Source of the DNA: Misgurnus anguillicaudatus
Lineage: Eukaryota > Chordata > Actinopteri > Cypriniformes > Cobitidae
Direction of reading: 5' to 3'
Assembly (NCBI RefSeq): GCF_027580225.2
Contig: NW_027395283.1
Span: 8,064,501 to 8,128,500 of the forward strand
Length of the DNA: 64,000 bases
In this document: positions 1-12,860 of the stretch, piece after piece
Numbering within the stretch: position 1 is the stretch's first letter
How the letters are laid out: every line of letters starts with the position of its first letter
Notes under the pieces: generated by a model
Seen by the model: the letters and a program-made list of their open reading frames with translations, nothing else
Told to the model about the DNA's origin: nothing
Databases searched by the model: none
Program-made: the position numbers and the translations under genes

Positions 1-2543
1 AACAACAAACGGCTTTCGTTCATTTTAGCTACCATATATAGACCTCCGGGCCACCACACAGATTTTCTTAAAGAAATAGCAGACTTCCTATCTGAGCTTA
101 CAGTCACTGTAGATAAAGCTCTTATCGTTGGTGATTTTAATATCCATGTGGATAATCCAAAAGATGCATTAGGATGTGCGTTTATGGATGTTCTAAATTC
201 TCTCGGCATTAAACAAAACGTGTCAGGGCCCACGCATACTCGTAATCACACACTAGACTTAATTCTGTCACTCGGACTCAATATTAATGACATCGAAATA
301 TCACCCCAGAGCGATGCCGTTTCAGACCATTGCCTTCTGTCATACACAATACTTCTAGATAGGTCCGCTCAGCCTACAACATGCTACAGATTAGCCAGAA
401 CAATAATTTCCACCACTAAAGATAGCTTTATTAGCACTCTTCCAGACCTGTCTCAAATGAAACATGTAGCAGATAACCGTGAAGATCTAGATATTATAAT
501 AGAAAACCTGAACAACGTCTGCTCTAGCACGTTGGATGCCGTTGCTCCCATTCGAAAAAAGAGAATCAAAGAAAAACCGCCAGCTCCATGCTATGACCAT
601 CATACTGCAGCCCTTAAAAAAGTAGCTAGAAAAATGTAAAGAAACTACCGAAGCACAAAGTTAGAGGTATGGCGTTCAGCATGGAAAGAAAGTGTTCAAC
701 ACTACAGACAGGCTATTAAAACTGCCAGATCTACCTATCTCAGTACGCTTATTAAAGAAAATCATAACAACCCTCGTTTCCTATTTAGCACAGTTGCGAA
801 ACTGACTAGAAACAAAGAACAAACAGAAACCAATAGTAAACTCCAACACAATAGTGATGACTTCATGAACTTTACTAACAAAATTATGTTTATTAGGGAA
901 AACATAGAAACTACGCAAGCAGCCACCACTCTACCCAATAGTACATTTTCCACTAGATTACCAAACGAACATCTTGAGTCATTTAATCCTACTACAATAG
1001 AAGAGCTCTCTAAACTAGTAACGTCATCCAAATCATCGTCCTGTATACTAGACCCCGTTCCCACAAAATTACTAAAAGAGGTATTTCATGTAGTGTCAGA
1101 CACGGTACTTAATATCTTTAACTCATCTCTAGAATTAGGATACGTTCCAACAGCTTTCAAACTAGCAGTTATTAGACCGCTCATTAAAAAACCAAACCTT
1201 GACCAGGGAGATCTTAATAACTTTAGACCAATCTCAAATCTACCTTTTCTTTCTAAAATATTAGAAAAAGTAGTGGCAAGCCAGCTACGCACATTCGTAG
1301 AAAATAATAATACATATGAAAAGTTCCAATCAGGATTCAGGCCCCACCATAGCACAGAGACAGCGCTGCTTAGAGTTACAAATGACCTCCTATTAACATC
1401 CGATCGTGGTGAAATCTCAATCCTTATATTACTAGACCTTAGTGCAGCCTTTGACACAATAGATCACACAATCTTACTCAATAGACTAGAAAACTATGTT
1501 GGCATCAGTGGTCAGGCGTTAGCCTGGTTCAGATCGTATCTAACCAATCGATATCACTTTATGTAAATGAGGAAGAGTCATATCACTCCCCCGTTAAATA
1601 CGGCGTACCTCAGGGATCAGTTCTAGGCCCTATCCTATTCTCGTTATATATGTTACCTCTAGGAGACATTATCAGGAAACATAACATAAGTTTTCACTGC
1701 TATGCGGATAATACCCAGCTTTACATCTCGTCGCATCCTAGCGAAACCCAGCAGTTTTCTAAGCTAACAGACTGCATAAGTGATATTAGGGACTGGATGG
1801 CACATAACTTTCTTATGCTAAACTCCAATAAGACAGAGATACTTATTATTGAACCGAATCGCTACAAACATAATATGTCAGATTACAAGTTGCCCATAGA
1901 TGGCTGCACGGTGGTGCCATCTTCCACGGTTAAGAATTTAGGCGTAATGTTGGACAGCAATCTATGTTTCGATAGTCATATCGCCAACGTCTGCCGCACA
2001 GCATTCTTCCATCTTAGAAATATCTCAAAAATACGCCATATGTTGTCTGCATCAGACGCAGAAAAGCTTATCCATGCTTTTATGACCTCTAGAATAGACT
2101 ATTGTAACTCGTTACCCGGGGGATGCCATGCAAATCAGGTAAACAAGCTACAGCTGGTTCAAAACGCCGCCGCAAGAGTGCTTACTCGATCTAAAAAGTA
2201 TGACCACATCAGTCCAATTCTGGCATCTTTACACTGGCTACCAGTTAAATATCGCATACAATTTAAAATATTACTAATCACCTACAAAGCCTTAAATGGC
2301 CTAGCGCCCTCGTATATTAAAGAACTACTATCAGAATACAATCCATCACGTAAACTGCGCTCACAAAATTCTGGTCACTTAATTATCCCTAGAATATCAA
2401 AAGTGTCTAAAGGTGGTAGATCCTTTTCCTACTTAGCCCCTAAGCTCTGGAATGAATTACCAAATAATGTTCGAGTATCAGACACAGTCGATCAATTTAA
2501 ATCTAAACTTAAGACATTCTTCTTTAACAAAGCATTCACATAA
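1..2543 (+). pseudogene. L2 LINE endonuclease / reverse transcriptase, degraded
   Basis: The frame is open from base 1 and shows APE-type endonuclease motifs: YRPPG, then VGDFNIHVDN, then a terminal SDHCLLSY near 316-348. An in-frame TAA at 637-639 interrupts the linker. Reverse-transcriptase motifs follow, including FRPISNLPF, SGFRPHHSTETALL and LLDLSAAFDTIDH. A frameshift at about 1555-1566 moves the rest ([17 protein letters not shown], then the thumb and C-terminal region) into another frame, which ends at 2543. The catalytic YADD motif reads YADN at 1701-1712, so a catalytic aspartate is lost. With a stop, a frameshift and a damaged active site, this copy is inactive. In an intact element the product would nick the target DNA and prime reverse transcription there. 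Confidence 0.88.
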
Positions 2544-2917
2544 AATGTCCAGTAAATGTACATTTCCCGCAGTTGTTAGTTTGTCCAGAGCAAAGCACTC
2601 ACATACCTCATATGGGTAATATACTATTGCCGCAATAGTTAGCCTGTCTGGAACCGAGCTGACTTGAACCACTATAATGTTTGACACTTGCATTACATGC
2701 GAACGGCCCCTACGCTAATAGAACTCTGTTTTTCTCTCCCTGTCTCGTCCTCGACCACGAGGACAATGAGACAAACAGACCCAGTTCCTGTTGCTGTGAA
2801 GATCATCGCACCACTGATCCACTGGCTGTCCTTCAACGTGATGACCAGCCGATGCCCGACCAACGACCACCGGCTAAACCAGTTTAATTCGCTTACCCGC
2901 CTCCTATCCCTACCGTA

Positions 2918-2956
2918 TCTATATATATATATATATATATATATAAATATATATTA
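2918..2956. repeat. TA-rich microsatellite
   Basis: A run of alternating T and A lies in the 3' UTR of the first LINE. Nothing else is seen in it. Confidence 0.9.
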
Positions 2957-3122
2957 ATTCCTCCCAAGGGTTTTTGTTCTTCTAGGAGTTTTTCCCATTG
3001 GTTTTTTTTCCTAGGGGTTTTTTTCATCCCAGGGAGAGTCAGCCAACTTTGGCTTAACTTAGCACTTTACTGTATACATTACATTATTAATATGCTCGCT
3101 TGTACGGTTTAACCGCTATCTC

Positions 3123-4149
3123 TAGGGCTGCACGTTTTCAAGTTTTTCATTAACCGTTAACCGACACCCTTAGCGGTTAATACTCGGTTAACCATATTAT
3201 GCGCGCCGCAACCCAGAGATACAGACACATGAGAAAGGGGTAGTTAATTTTTAACACCTTTAATAACTGGTTGGACCACATTTAAAACGAAATTAATTTA
3301 TAGAAATAAAACGCAGTGGTAAGGACAGAGCAGCTTAAGTATGTCACTGACTTTTGCGTTCGCGGGGATGGTAGGCTGGGCGAAGGTACTCGCAGGCTCC
3401 GCGGCCGCCTCTCTATGATGCCCGGGTGTTGGCTGGGTTTGTTGCGATAGTCCGTGAAACGGTGATTGCTGGTGCTTCAGCCTCTCACCGGTTAGATCAC
3501 TTGCCCACCCCGACACCGTCTTTCACCGTCGTTTTGATATTTTCTTGTAATTAAATCATCTAGTTTCATTAGAGAGAGAGCAAACACTTATAACTGAATG
3601 TGTCTGATGCCTGAAGCGGAGCTGAACGCGCGTCACGTCACAGAGCAGCCGCAGGTGTCAGATTTAATTTATTTCTGTCAGAGTTTGCGAGGCGAGCTGA
3701 ATAACCAGACGATAGCAGAAGCCGCGTGCTTACTCGTTTTTGTTATAATGTACATATATGATGTTTAATATAAGCGAGATCGTTTTGTTGTATTTTTTAT
3801 CAAGAAAAATAATAAACCCATCATTTAAGCAGCGCTTTATGGAGGAGTAGCCGGTTGCTCTGCTTGGGACTGGCGGGTTCTGTGAGTATTACCTGCCCAC
3901 ATTGACTCAAGCACTTAATTAAACCAGCTGTTGCACTCGCATTGCACGCAAATTCATAGGCTATTTAACGCAGCTTACGCAAGCGCTGCATTTAAACAGT
4001 TGCGTAATTCAAAAGTGAAAGTAAAATGCGCACGTCTGCATGCATTAACAGGTGGGAAATTCTGTCACCTGATGCCACTTAACCGAGCAAAATGTTTCAC
4101 TCGGTTAAACAATTTTTAACGGTTAATCGGTTAACTATGGACACCCCTA
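3123..4149. mobile_element. Non-autonomous hAT-like element in LINE 3' UTR (1027 bp)
   Basis: The ends are TAGGGCTGC and ACACCCCTA, an imperfect inverted pair. The element is flanked by an 8-bp direct repeat, GCTATCTC (3115-3122 and 4150-4157), as expected for hAT transposition. Near both ends are repeats of GGTTAA / TTAACC type. No transposase ORF is present. It is younger than the LINE it interrupts. Confidence 0.8.
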
Positions 4150-4275
4150 GCTATCTCTACTTCTTATATTATCTATTGATTTTCTGTGTTCTCCTCTACA
4201 TCTCATGTAAAGCTGCTTTGCAACAATTAACACTTGTGAAAAGCGCTATATAAATAAAATTGAATTGAATTGAAT

Positions 4276-5388
4276 ATGTTTGGCCGATTTTCCTATGTAC
4301 ATAATAATCAAAATGTTCTCATTATTAGCAGATATTTTAAATGTAAAAATGTCACTATTTAAGTCAAAGTATTTAAAAATATATGACTGGTCTTTCTGAA
4401 GAGTTTTACAACCTCCTCTGCACCATGCATTTATCAGACACAGATATTACCTGACACTCTGCTGTCATCATCTTTGATCAGTTTTTTACCATGACTTTTA
4501 TTGCTTTGTAGGCTAAAATCCTTATTTGGTAGACCTGATAAAATATTTATTCATCATAAAGTTAACATAGTAAATGTCTATGTTTTTTAGTTGAGACTGT
4601 TATTTAGGGCAAATCTTTCTAAACACATTTACATTCTCATTTCTGAGGTGCTATAAGTGACTGATTGTGCTGACAATGACATCTTGTGAGTTTAGTGTTG
4701 GGACAGATCTGTTGTTTCAACCGTTCATTCAAACAAATCCGTTCAAAGGAGTCAGTTCGCGAATCGGACGCGCTGTGTTGTAATCCAGGCTGAGCAGCGC
4801 AAAACTGTAAACAAACTGTTACTGTAACAACACGTAAAACATTTCCTCGGTGGATATGATTTGGTCTTCCGACCTTTCGCCATCGAGTCAGTTTTGTTTT
4901 GAGTAAAGCAATGCGCGGCTCTGCTCTCTCTATCACGCAAACAAAGATCATCATCACTCATTAATCACATGAAATGAGTCTAATCTTTGCACGGACAGTG
5001 CACCACGAGACATAAGCCCGTTGCGCTGTTGTACTGAGAAATGTCTGAAAACTGTATTAAAGCAAAGATCAGGGAGCTCTTCAAATATCCACTCTGAAGC
5101 TGAGATCATTCACCAGCATAGAACGGCGCGTCACGCGCTCCTTTATAATCTTATCATAAACAAAAATGCATGCGAGTGGTTTCTGGAGAGAGAAATAATA
5201 AATAATATGCAAACTTCAGACGCTGTGTAGAAGAGAGGGCGGGACTTTCAACAGGTCACGTGTCTTTCCGCGACCATCAGATGCCGGGTAATCATGGCAG
5301 TGTGAATGAACAAAAAATCTAAGGATCACGGGAAAATCCCGGATGCCTTTCCCGTGTATTTTAAGAAATGTCTGTGTGAAAAGGGCTT
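4276..5388. other. Region without a recognised gene
   Basis: This AT-rich stretch lies between the LINE tail and the start of duplicated block A. Around 5230-5388 the sequence (GTGTGAAAAGGGC and nearby) resembles the end of an interspersed repeat, and homology to block B begins immediately after it. Short ORFs here have no recognisable domain. No LRR exon of the upstream NLR gene is visible. Confidence 0.5.
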
Positions 5389-6067
5389 TACTGACGTCAT
5401 TAAAGCAGGAATTAGAGGACTGTAGTCCAAACCGGGCCGTTTGCTGTACGCTTTAAAAGAGGAATTCTGTTAAAGAAAATATATCGCTTGGCAGTGTACT
5501 TTGAGCTTTAACATCATACAGGTATTATTTATGCTATTATAGCAACATTACACAATAACTAGGGTTGCAAAAATGGGATCAGAAAGAACGTGACCTTTAA
5601 CATGAACCTGAAGACATCTCACTGGGCGAGATTGTAGTTTATATTATATTTATATTTTTCATAATATGTGTTGTGCACACCACCGCAGTGATCATTACAA
5701 CCGTCACAGCCCTAAATAATAACATTGATGCTGTTTAGTTACACAAAATTAATCACAGCTAAATATTCAAGTTTTAATCTATGAATATTCATCAGTATTT
5801 AAAATTAAGTGGTCAAACACAACCTGAATTTAAATAAATCTGGATGAACAAACCCTAGATTATCTCTAAACTCTGATTCATTTCATTCTTGTAATTATTG
5901 TCCTGTATTTTGTATAATGTTGTCTTTGTCTTAGTGTGTGAATAAATAAAGACACACAGATAACACATCAAACAATGAACACTAAACTCTGTCAGACATC
6001 TGCAGTACTGAAGATTTGTGAGGTTTTTCTTCATTAATAAAGTTTAAAGAGTAAAGTTTACACTTAC
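5389..6067. other. Intron of NLR gene A downstream of the NACHT exon
   Basis: This segment follows the splice donor of the NACHT exon in transcription order (gene on the minus strand). It aligns closely with 53629-54305 in block B. No exon is recognised in it. Confidence 0.6.
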
Positions 6068-7846
6068 TGAACTGATCTGGATTCACAAATCACAGGCAGC
6101 AGCTTCTTAAGAACTTTCAGTCTTTCAGCTTTGTTTCCTCTTTTAACAAAATTCTCCAGATTAAACACATCCATCTTCTGTTCTGATGTCAACAACACAA
6201 AAACTAAAGCTGACCACTGAGATGAAGAGAGTTTGGCTTTATTTAATGTTTTAGATTTGACATAATGTTGAATCTCCTGCAGCAGTGAATGATCACCCAG
6301 TTCATTCAGACAGTGAAACAGATTGATGGATTTCTCATGAGATCGAGTGCTTCTGATCTTCTTCTTGATATACTCCACTGTTTTCTTATTGCTGTGAGAG
6401 CTTTGATCTGTCTGTGTCATCAAACCTCGAAAGAGATTCTGATTCAAATCCACTGAAAAACCCAGAAGAAAACGAAGAAAAAGATCAAAACGTCCGTTTT
6501 TACTCTTCAGAGCCTCATTTACAGCTCTCTCATACAGATCAGACACTGAAATCTTCTCTCTTTCAGTTTGTTTCTTCATTTTACTAAACACATATCTGTT
6601 GTTTGTGAAGGAGATGTGAGCATAAAGAGCTGCTAGATGTTCCTGGATGGTGAGATGAACAAAGCAGTAAACTTTCCCCTGATACAAACCAAACTCCTCT
6701 CTGAAGATCTGAGTACACAATCCTGAGTACACTGATGCTTCTCCTACATCAATGCCACACTCTCTCAGGTCTTCATCATAGAAGATCAGATTGCCTTTCA
6801 CAAGCTGCTCAAAAGCCAGTTTCCCCAGTTTGAAGATCATGTCTTCATCTTTCTTCTCATAGTCCTTCTGATGTTTGATGTTTGTCTGAATGATCAGGAA
6901 GTGTGTGTACATTTGAGTGAGAGTCTTGGGGATCTCTTTTCTCTCTGCTTCACTCAACATTCTCTCTAGAACAGTGACTGAAATCCAGCAGAAGACTGGG
7001 ATGTGACACATGATGTAGAGACTCCTGGATGACTTCAGGTGTGAGATGATTTGATCAGACAGACTCTCATCACTGATTCTCTTCCTGAAGTATTCCTCCT
7101 TCTGTGGATGACTGAAGCCTCGTACCTCTGTGACTCGATCAACACACTCAGAGGGAATGAGATCAGCTGCTGCTGGTCTGGAGGTGATCCAGATGAGAGC
7201 AGAGGGAAACAGATTCCCCTTGATGAGGTTTGTCAGTATCACGTCCACTGAGGTTGATTCACTTACATCACACAACCTCACACTGCTGTGAAAATCCAGA
7301 GACAGACGACACTCATCCAAACCATCAAAGATGAACAACACTTTATATTCATCACTGAAGATTTCCATTTCTTTTGTTTGTGGGAAGAAATGATGAAGAA
7401 GATCTAAAAGACTCAGTGTTTTCTTCTTCATCAAATTGATCTCTCTGAAAGGAAGTGGAAATATGAGGTGGACGTCCTGATTCTCTTTCTCTTCAGCCCA
7501 GTCCAGAATGAACTTCTGTACAGAGACTGTTTTTCCAATGCCAGCGACTCCCTTTGTCAGCACACTTCTGATGTGTTTGTCTTGTTCAGGTAAAGGTTTA
7601 AAGATGTCATTACATTTGATTGATGTCTCCTCTGTTGTTGTTCTTCTGGATTGTGTCTCAATCTGTCTCACCTCATGTTCATTACTGATCTCTCCACTTT
7701 CACTCTCTGTGATGTAGAGCTCTGTGTAGATCTCATTCAGTAGTGTTGGGTTTCTCTTATTTGATGTTACCTCATACAAACACTCAAACTTCTTCCTCAG
7801 ATTTGATCTGAATGTTTTCATGACTTCAGCAGGATCAGAGTCATGA
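6068..7846 (-). CDS. NLR gene A: FISNA-NACHT exon (NLRC3-like)
   Basis: This internal exon encodes the signalling ATPase of a fish cytosolic NOD-like receptor. It runs from an acceptor (TTTAATTTACAG, 7847 upward) to a donor (GTAAGT, 6067 downward), 1779 nt, phase 2 at both ends. Counting from the methionine at 7821, a FISNA-type region fills about residues 1-70. Walker A GVAGIGKT is at 91-98, Walker [10 protein letters not shown] at 162-170 and ITSRP (sensor-1 type) at 212-216. The winged-helix-like segment [15 protein letters not shown] follows near 385-400, then a helical region. The frame stays open through the donor to a TAA just inside the intron, so the visible stop is probably not the real terminus. 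It is nearly identical to the exon at 54306-56084. Family membership is certain from motifs; ligand and function are unknown. Confidence 0.93.
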
Positions 7847-8037
7847 CTGTAAATTAAAAATTAATATATCAGATTATTACACAAATACCTGAAAGAGTAA
7901 AGATGTATAGAAAAAATTTTTTGTATCATAAGACACAGGACTCTTAATGGTTTGTAAAATGTTACATTTAGGCAAAATAGAAAAGGTCAACATTTTCTAA
8001 CATTTACTACTAAATAAAATAAAATCCTATAATTCAC

Positions 8038-8130
8038 CTGAAACGAGGACTCATGTTTTCATTGAAGTCTTGTGGTTGATTATCAGATTGTTCAATCTTC
8101 CTTCTCTTACAGTCAGGTTCTGTTATTCGT
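8038..8130 (-). CDS. NLR gene A: 31-codon peptide-cassette exon
   Basis: This 93-nt exon lies directly upstream of the NACHT exon in transcription order. The acceptor is TTGCCATCCAG and the donor GTGAATTATAG, phase 2 on both sides. It reads (R)ITEPDCKRRKIEQSDNQPQ and continues to MSPRF, a polar peptide with a short basic patch (KRRK). Block B has the same exon at 56266-56358 with only a few changes and intact splice sites. Zebrafish NLRs are known to carry repeated N-terminal peptide exons of about 30 residues, and this fits that pattern. Its function is unknown. Confidence 0.75.
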
Positions 8131-9046
8131 CTGGATGGCAAGAATGAGAACCAAGAATTTCTTTACACTTTAATATTAGTGGAATTTTTATGTAACTTTA
8201 TTACCTTTACAGTTTTACACTGCTGTGAATTAGGGATGTTCACAAATGGTTAAATATTCAATCTGCAATAATAATTTGACTAGAAAAAATGTTACTTGGA
8301 TGTTTGTTTTTAACTCTTTCGCCACCATTGACAAGTTAACTCGTCAATTAAGAGAAACCGCGTCCCTGCCAATGACAAGTTTTTCCGGCAGTCCGCAATA
8401 CCGCTATTATCCACCATATCTCTCCTACCCAACTTATGCAACCAGAAAGAACCCCTCCTCCCAAACAGTTCAGACGCAGCACTTTTTGATGATCGCTCTG
8501 AATCTGATCTATCAGAAAATGCAATTATCTCAACTTTTTGCTCAATTTTTTATTTTTGATGAAACCCACACACACATATTTGAGAGGTGCTATAAAGAGA
8601 ACAAATGGAGGTAGGATGCAACGTTTTTTTAAAGCAGAGGGTCTGTTCTTTCATTTGATATATTGTATGTTTATATATTTAAAAAAAAGAACATTTTCTG
8701 GAAGGCATTAAACTTTTGTGAAAATCATTAAAAATGATGGTGCTGTCTGGCAACTTTTAACTCTTTCCCCGCCATTGACGAGATATCTACATTAATTTCA
8801 CATGTAGGCTATAAGTTACCTTTTAAAAACCATAGTAGTCTAATCAAAGTGAACACAGGGTTTGTGTGTGGCAAAAAGCTCAAAAGAACAATCGTTGTTT
8901 GGACTCTTAGTTGTGTTTTTGTAATCATTATATCATTATAGTAGAAACACAACAAGGGACAAGCATGATAAACTTGCACGATAAACTTGCTCAATGTTTG
9001 TTTACAGCCGCCGCCATTACCTCACGTGTTGCTCATGAAAGAAGTC

Positions 9047-9218
9047 GGCTTGTTCGACTTCATGCGGTGCTGCAAAGATCGACAGCCGGGTGACGTCAAA
9101 CTACCGCGAGAGTGATCCGCGAAATTATATGGAAGAGTTTGCTTTTAAATCGCTCTCGCGAAACTCTGACGTCATTCGGCTGCCGGTTCTTGTGGCGCCG
9201 CATTAAGTCGAACAAGCC
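9047..9218. repeat. Fold-back element (172 bp)
   Basis: The arms are imperfect reverse complements: GGCTTGTTCGACTT at the left and AAGTCGAACAAGCC at the right. Further matched segments lie inside (GACAGCCGGGTGACGTCA against TGACGTCATTCGGCTGCCGG, and CGCGAGAG against CTCTCGCG). A diverged relative is at about 45220-45345. Confidence 0.65.
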
Positions 9219-10283
9219 TATTAACCAAACAGGAAGTCAGCTATTCTGAGTTATTTTTGTGATTTGGGCGCAGTTTTTGTCATTTCCAGGCGTCATACTT
9301 TAACTAACTCCTCCTACAGTTTTCGTCGGATCATCTTCATATTTGGTGAGTGTCATCTTAAGGCCTTTGTGATGCTAAATTGCGAAGGATTTGACTCTAC
9401 GAAAAAATTTGTGTCGGTTCTGGCCCGACAAATTTTGATGTTTTCCAATGAAACAGGAAGTTGCTGGAACTCATGCATACAGTGTCCGATCTGTCCCAAA
9501 TTTCACATGATTGCTAAGAGTCCTGACCTGAACACATCTACATAACAATTTTCATTTATAGCCATAGCGCCACCAGCTGGCAACCTGAAGGAACATGTTT
9601 TAGCGCCACTTTCAAATATTGAATGAAGCAGCCCTTGGACTGTGTTTAACTTACATGTACGAATTTCGGTATGCTCATGTATTATTACAAGCCCTACAAA
9701 AAAGTCTCTTGGAGCAACGCCCTAAACCAAACAGGAAGTCAGCTATTTTGAATTATTTCTCAGATTTTGGCTCAGTTTTTCTCATTTCCAGCAGTCATAC
9801 TTTAACTAACTCCTCCTACAGTTTTCGTCGGATCATCATCATATTTGGCGAGTGTCATCTTAAGGCCTTTGTGATGCTAAATTGCGAAGGATTTGATTCT
9901 ATATTAAAATTTGTGTCTATTTCGGCCAGCCAAAGTTTGATGTTTCGCTATGAAACAGGTTGCTGGAACTCAGGCATACAGTGTCCGATCTGTCCCAAAC
10001 TTCACATGATTGCTAAGAGTCATGACCTGAACACATCTACATGTCAATAGTCACTTATGGTTATAGCGCCACCAGCTGGCAACAGGAAGTGACATGTTTA
10101 CAATGATTATCCAATGTCTGATCTGTCCCAAACTTCACATGATTAATAAGAGTCCTGGACTGAACACATCTACATGTCAATAGTCACTTATGGTTATAGC
10201 GCCACCAGCTGGCAACAGGAAGTGACATGTTTACAATGATTATCCAATGTCTGATCTGTCCCAAACTTCACATGATTAATAAG

Positions 10284-11884
10284 TAGTGATCGACCGATAT
10301 ATCGGCCGGCCGATACATCGGGCCGATTTTACTAGGGTTTAGGTGTATCGGCATCGGCCGATTCGCGGCTTGCGTTTGCCGATAGTTTTTCCCCGGCATT
10401 AATTACAGACAGGCGCCCACAGGCAGCTCTGTGTTGCTGGAGGCTGCCTGCAGCACGTGCAGTCCCCCTCCCCCCACTAGCAGAGCGGAGCGCTCCAAGC
10501 CTGCGCTGGTAAGTTTTAAACTTCAAAGCATCTTTTAACTGTTTGACTGAAATATTGCCATATACTTTGAAAGTGTAAACACGTTGCTCTATATGTGCGT
10601 GCAACCATAGCTAAGAAAGTTTGGTGGTCATAATGGAAAACGCGAATGCTCATAAAACTGCTTGCCATTGTATTTAGGGAGCTTCAAATAGCTTTTAGGC
10701 TAACCGTATACATTCGGCAGCTGTTACGAAAACTGGTCATAGGATTAAATAATGCTGACGTTGTTCCGTGATTCCGTGGTATTTGTAGGAGTTTTATTCA
10801 GCGACCACCAGTCTGACATTTGGACGCGACGCGTGCTCATAATGCCGCAAGCAAACGCAGGTCATCAGCCGAACAGCTGATCATAGCTGGACATGCTGGG
10901 TTTTTAATTCTCATCTCCATAAATATATGTAGTAGTAAAAGGCTAAAAATCAATATCCATTGCTGATAGTTTCTCGTCATTGTGGATAGCGCAGTTCATG
11001 GTTGCATACGTTTATGGTTGTTAACGCGGAGTTTCGCGGAATGTTCGTCAGCGAAAAAAAAATAAGGAATTCGACCCAAAGCACTTAGTTCCGAGCAGTT
11101 CCCACATGACTTTTATGTGACCTGAGAAGTGTTATTTTGTAAGTTTTGTCAACATTTCCGTTCACTGGGAGCGCAAAGATACATGCACTCTCTCATCCAT
11201 GTCTCTCTCACTGCACCTCTCCCACGTGCACGCGCTCTACTATCTGACCGAAGTCCGTACACAAATCCTCATGTGTTTGTTCAGTTTTATGCATTTCAAG
11301 CGAGCTGAGGCAAACTAACTATCCCTCGCATTTATTATAGGGCACTAGGGTGTGTGAGATACAGAAGTGGGGCAATCCGCATGTTATTCAGAATTCTTTT
11401 TAAGTTGTTTTTTGATCAGTATTGCTGTTTACATTTTCCTTGTCTTCTTATGAAAGACATTTGCTCTACAAAAGATTAAGTTAAGTGCACTAAAACTTAA
11501 GACCTAAGCATTAAATAGGTTGTAAATAGTTGGTTACTTTCATGGATAAAGTAAAGTGTTCCCCTTGTTATGCTGCTTGGTTGCTGCTACTGTGTGCAAT
11601 GGTGTAATTATTTTATTTATATATTTTAAGCAGCCCTGAATTTTCTTACTTGTTCTACCTCACCTGTTTTTACTATTTGTTAAATATAGTTCAATAAATG
11701 TTCCTTTTTTAAATGTAAAATCATTGTGTCATTTTTATGATATAAACTGAATGAGCAAAAGCAGTATCGGCTCCAAATATCGGCTAAAGAAAATCGGCAG
11801 ACTGTATCAGTCATCGGCTAAGGCTGATGGGAAAAAAATCGGTATCGGCATCGGCACAAAAAAATCCATATCGGTCGATCCCTA
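10284..11884. mobile_element. Non-autonomous hAT-like element (1601 bp)
   Basis: The ends are TAGTGATCGACCGATAT and ATATCGGTCGATCCCTA. An 8-bp TSD, TTAATAAG, lies at 10276-10283 and 11885-11892, within the 133-bp array. Both subterminal regions are rich in ATCGGC / GCCGAT. No transposase is seen. Confidence 0.85.
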
Positions 11885-12860
11885 TTAATAAGAGTCCTGG
11901 AGTGAACACATCTACATGTCATTAGTCACTTATGGTTATAGCGCCACCAGCTGGCAACAGGAAGTGACATGTTTACAATGATTATCCAATGTCTGATCTG
12001 TCCCAAACTTCACATGATTAATAAGAGTCCTGGAGTGAACACATCTACATGTCAATAGTCACTTATGGTTATAGAGCCACCAGCTAGCAACAGGAAGTGA
12101 CATGTTTACAATGATTATCCAATGTCTGATCCGTCCCAAACTTCACATGATTAATAAGAGTCCTGGACTGAACACATCTACATGTCAATAGTCACTTATG
12201 GTTATAGCGCCACCAGCTGGCAACAGGAAGTGACATGTTTACAATGATTATCCAATGTCTGATCTGTCCCAAACTTCACATGATTAATAAGAGTCCTGGA
12301 GTGAACACATCTACATGTCAATAGTCACTTATGGTTATAGAGCCACCAGCTGGCAACAGGAAGTGACATGTTTACAATGATTATCCAATGTCTGATCTGT
12401 CCCAAACTTCACATGATTAATAAGAGTCCTGGAGTGAACACATCTACATGTCAATAGTCACTTATGGTTATAGCGCCACCAGCTGGCAACAGGAAGTGAC
12501 ATGTTTACAATGATTATCCAATGTCTGATCTGTCCCAAACTTCACATGATTAATAAGAGTCCTGGACTGAACACATCTACATGTCAATAGTCACTTATGG
12601 TTATAGCGCCACCAGCTGGCAACAGGAAGTGACATGTTTACAATGATTATCCAATGTCTGATCTGTCCCAAACTTCACATGATTAATAAGAGTCCTGGAG
12701 TGAACACATCTACATGTCATTAGTCACTTATGGTTATAGCGCCACCAGCTGACAACAGCAAGTGACATGTTTACACTGATTATGCAATGTCCGATCTTTC
12801 CCTAACTTCACATGATTAATAAGAGTCCTGGACTGAACACATCTACATGTCAATAGTCAC

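Larger units (their letters stand above)
1..4275 (+). mobile_element. L2-type LINE, 5' truncated by the window edge, interrupted
   Basis: The element is already inside its endonuclease domain at base 1 and runs to a tail at about 4200-4275. That tail has the fish L2 signature: AAAAGCGCTATATAAATAAA followed by repeats of TTGAA. Between the coding part (to 2543) and the tail lies a long 3' UTR, which carries a TA microsatellite and a hAT-like insertion at 3123-4149. Joining the sequence on either side of that insertion gives a continuous UTR. Assignment to the L2 clade rests on the protein motifs and tail; CR1-like is the alternative. Confidence 0.85.

Noticed and set aside
4694..5388. Possible hAT-like element starting AGTGTTGGGAC
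   Set aside because: No matching inverted end or target duplication could be found.
7051..7717. Plus-strand ORFs over the NACHT exon
   Set aside because: They are shadows of the conserved minus-strand coding sequence and recur at 55289-55955 for the same reason.
10020..12860. Regularly spaced repeats that might suggest a CRISPR array
   Set aside because: The whole 133-bp unit is repeated, with no unique spacers, and the context is vertebrate. It is a tandem array.
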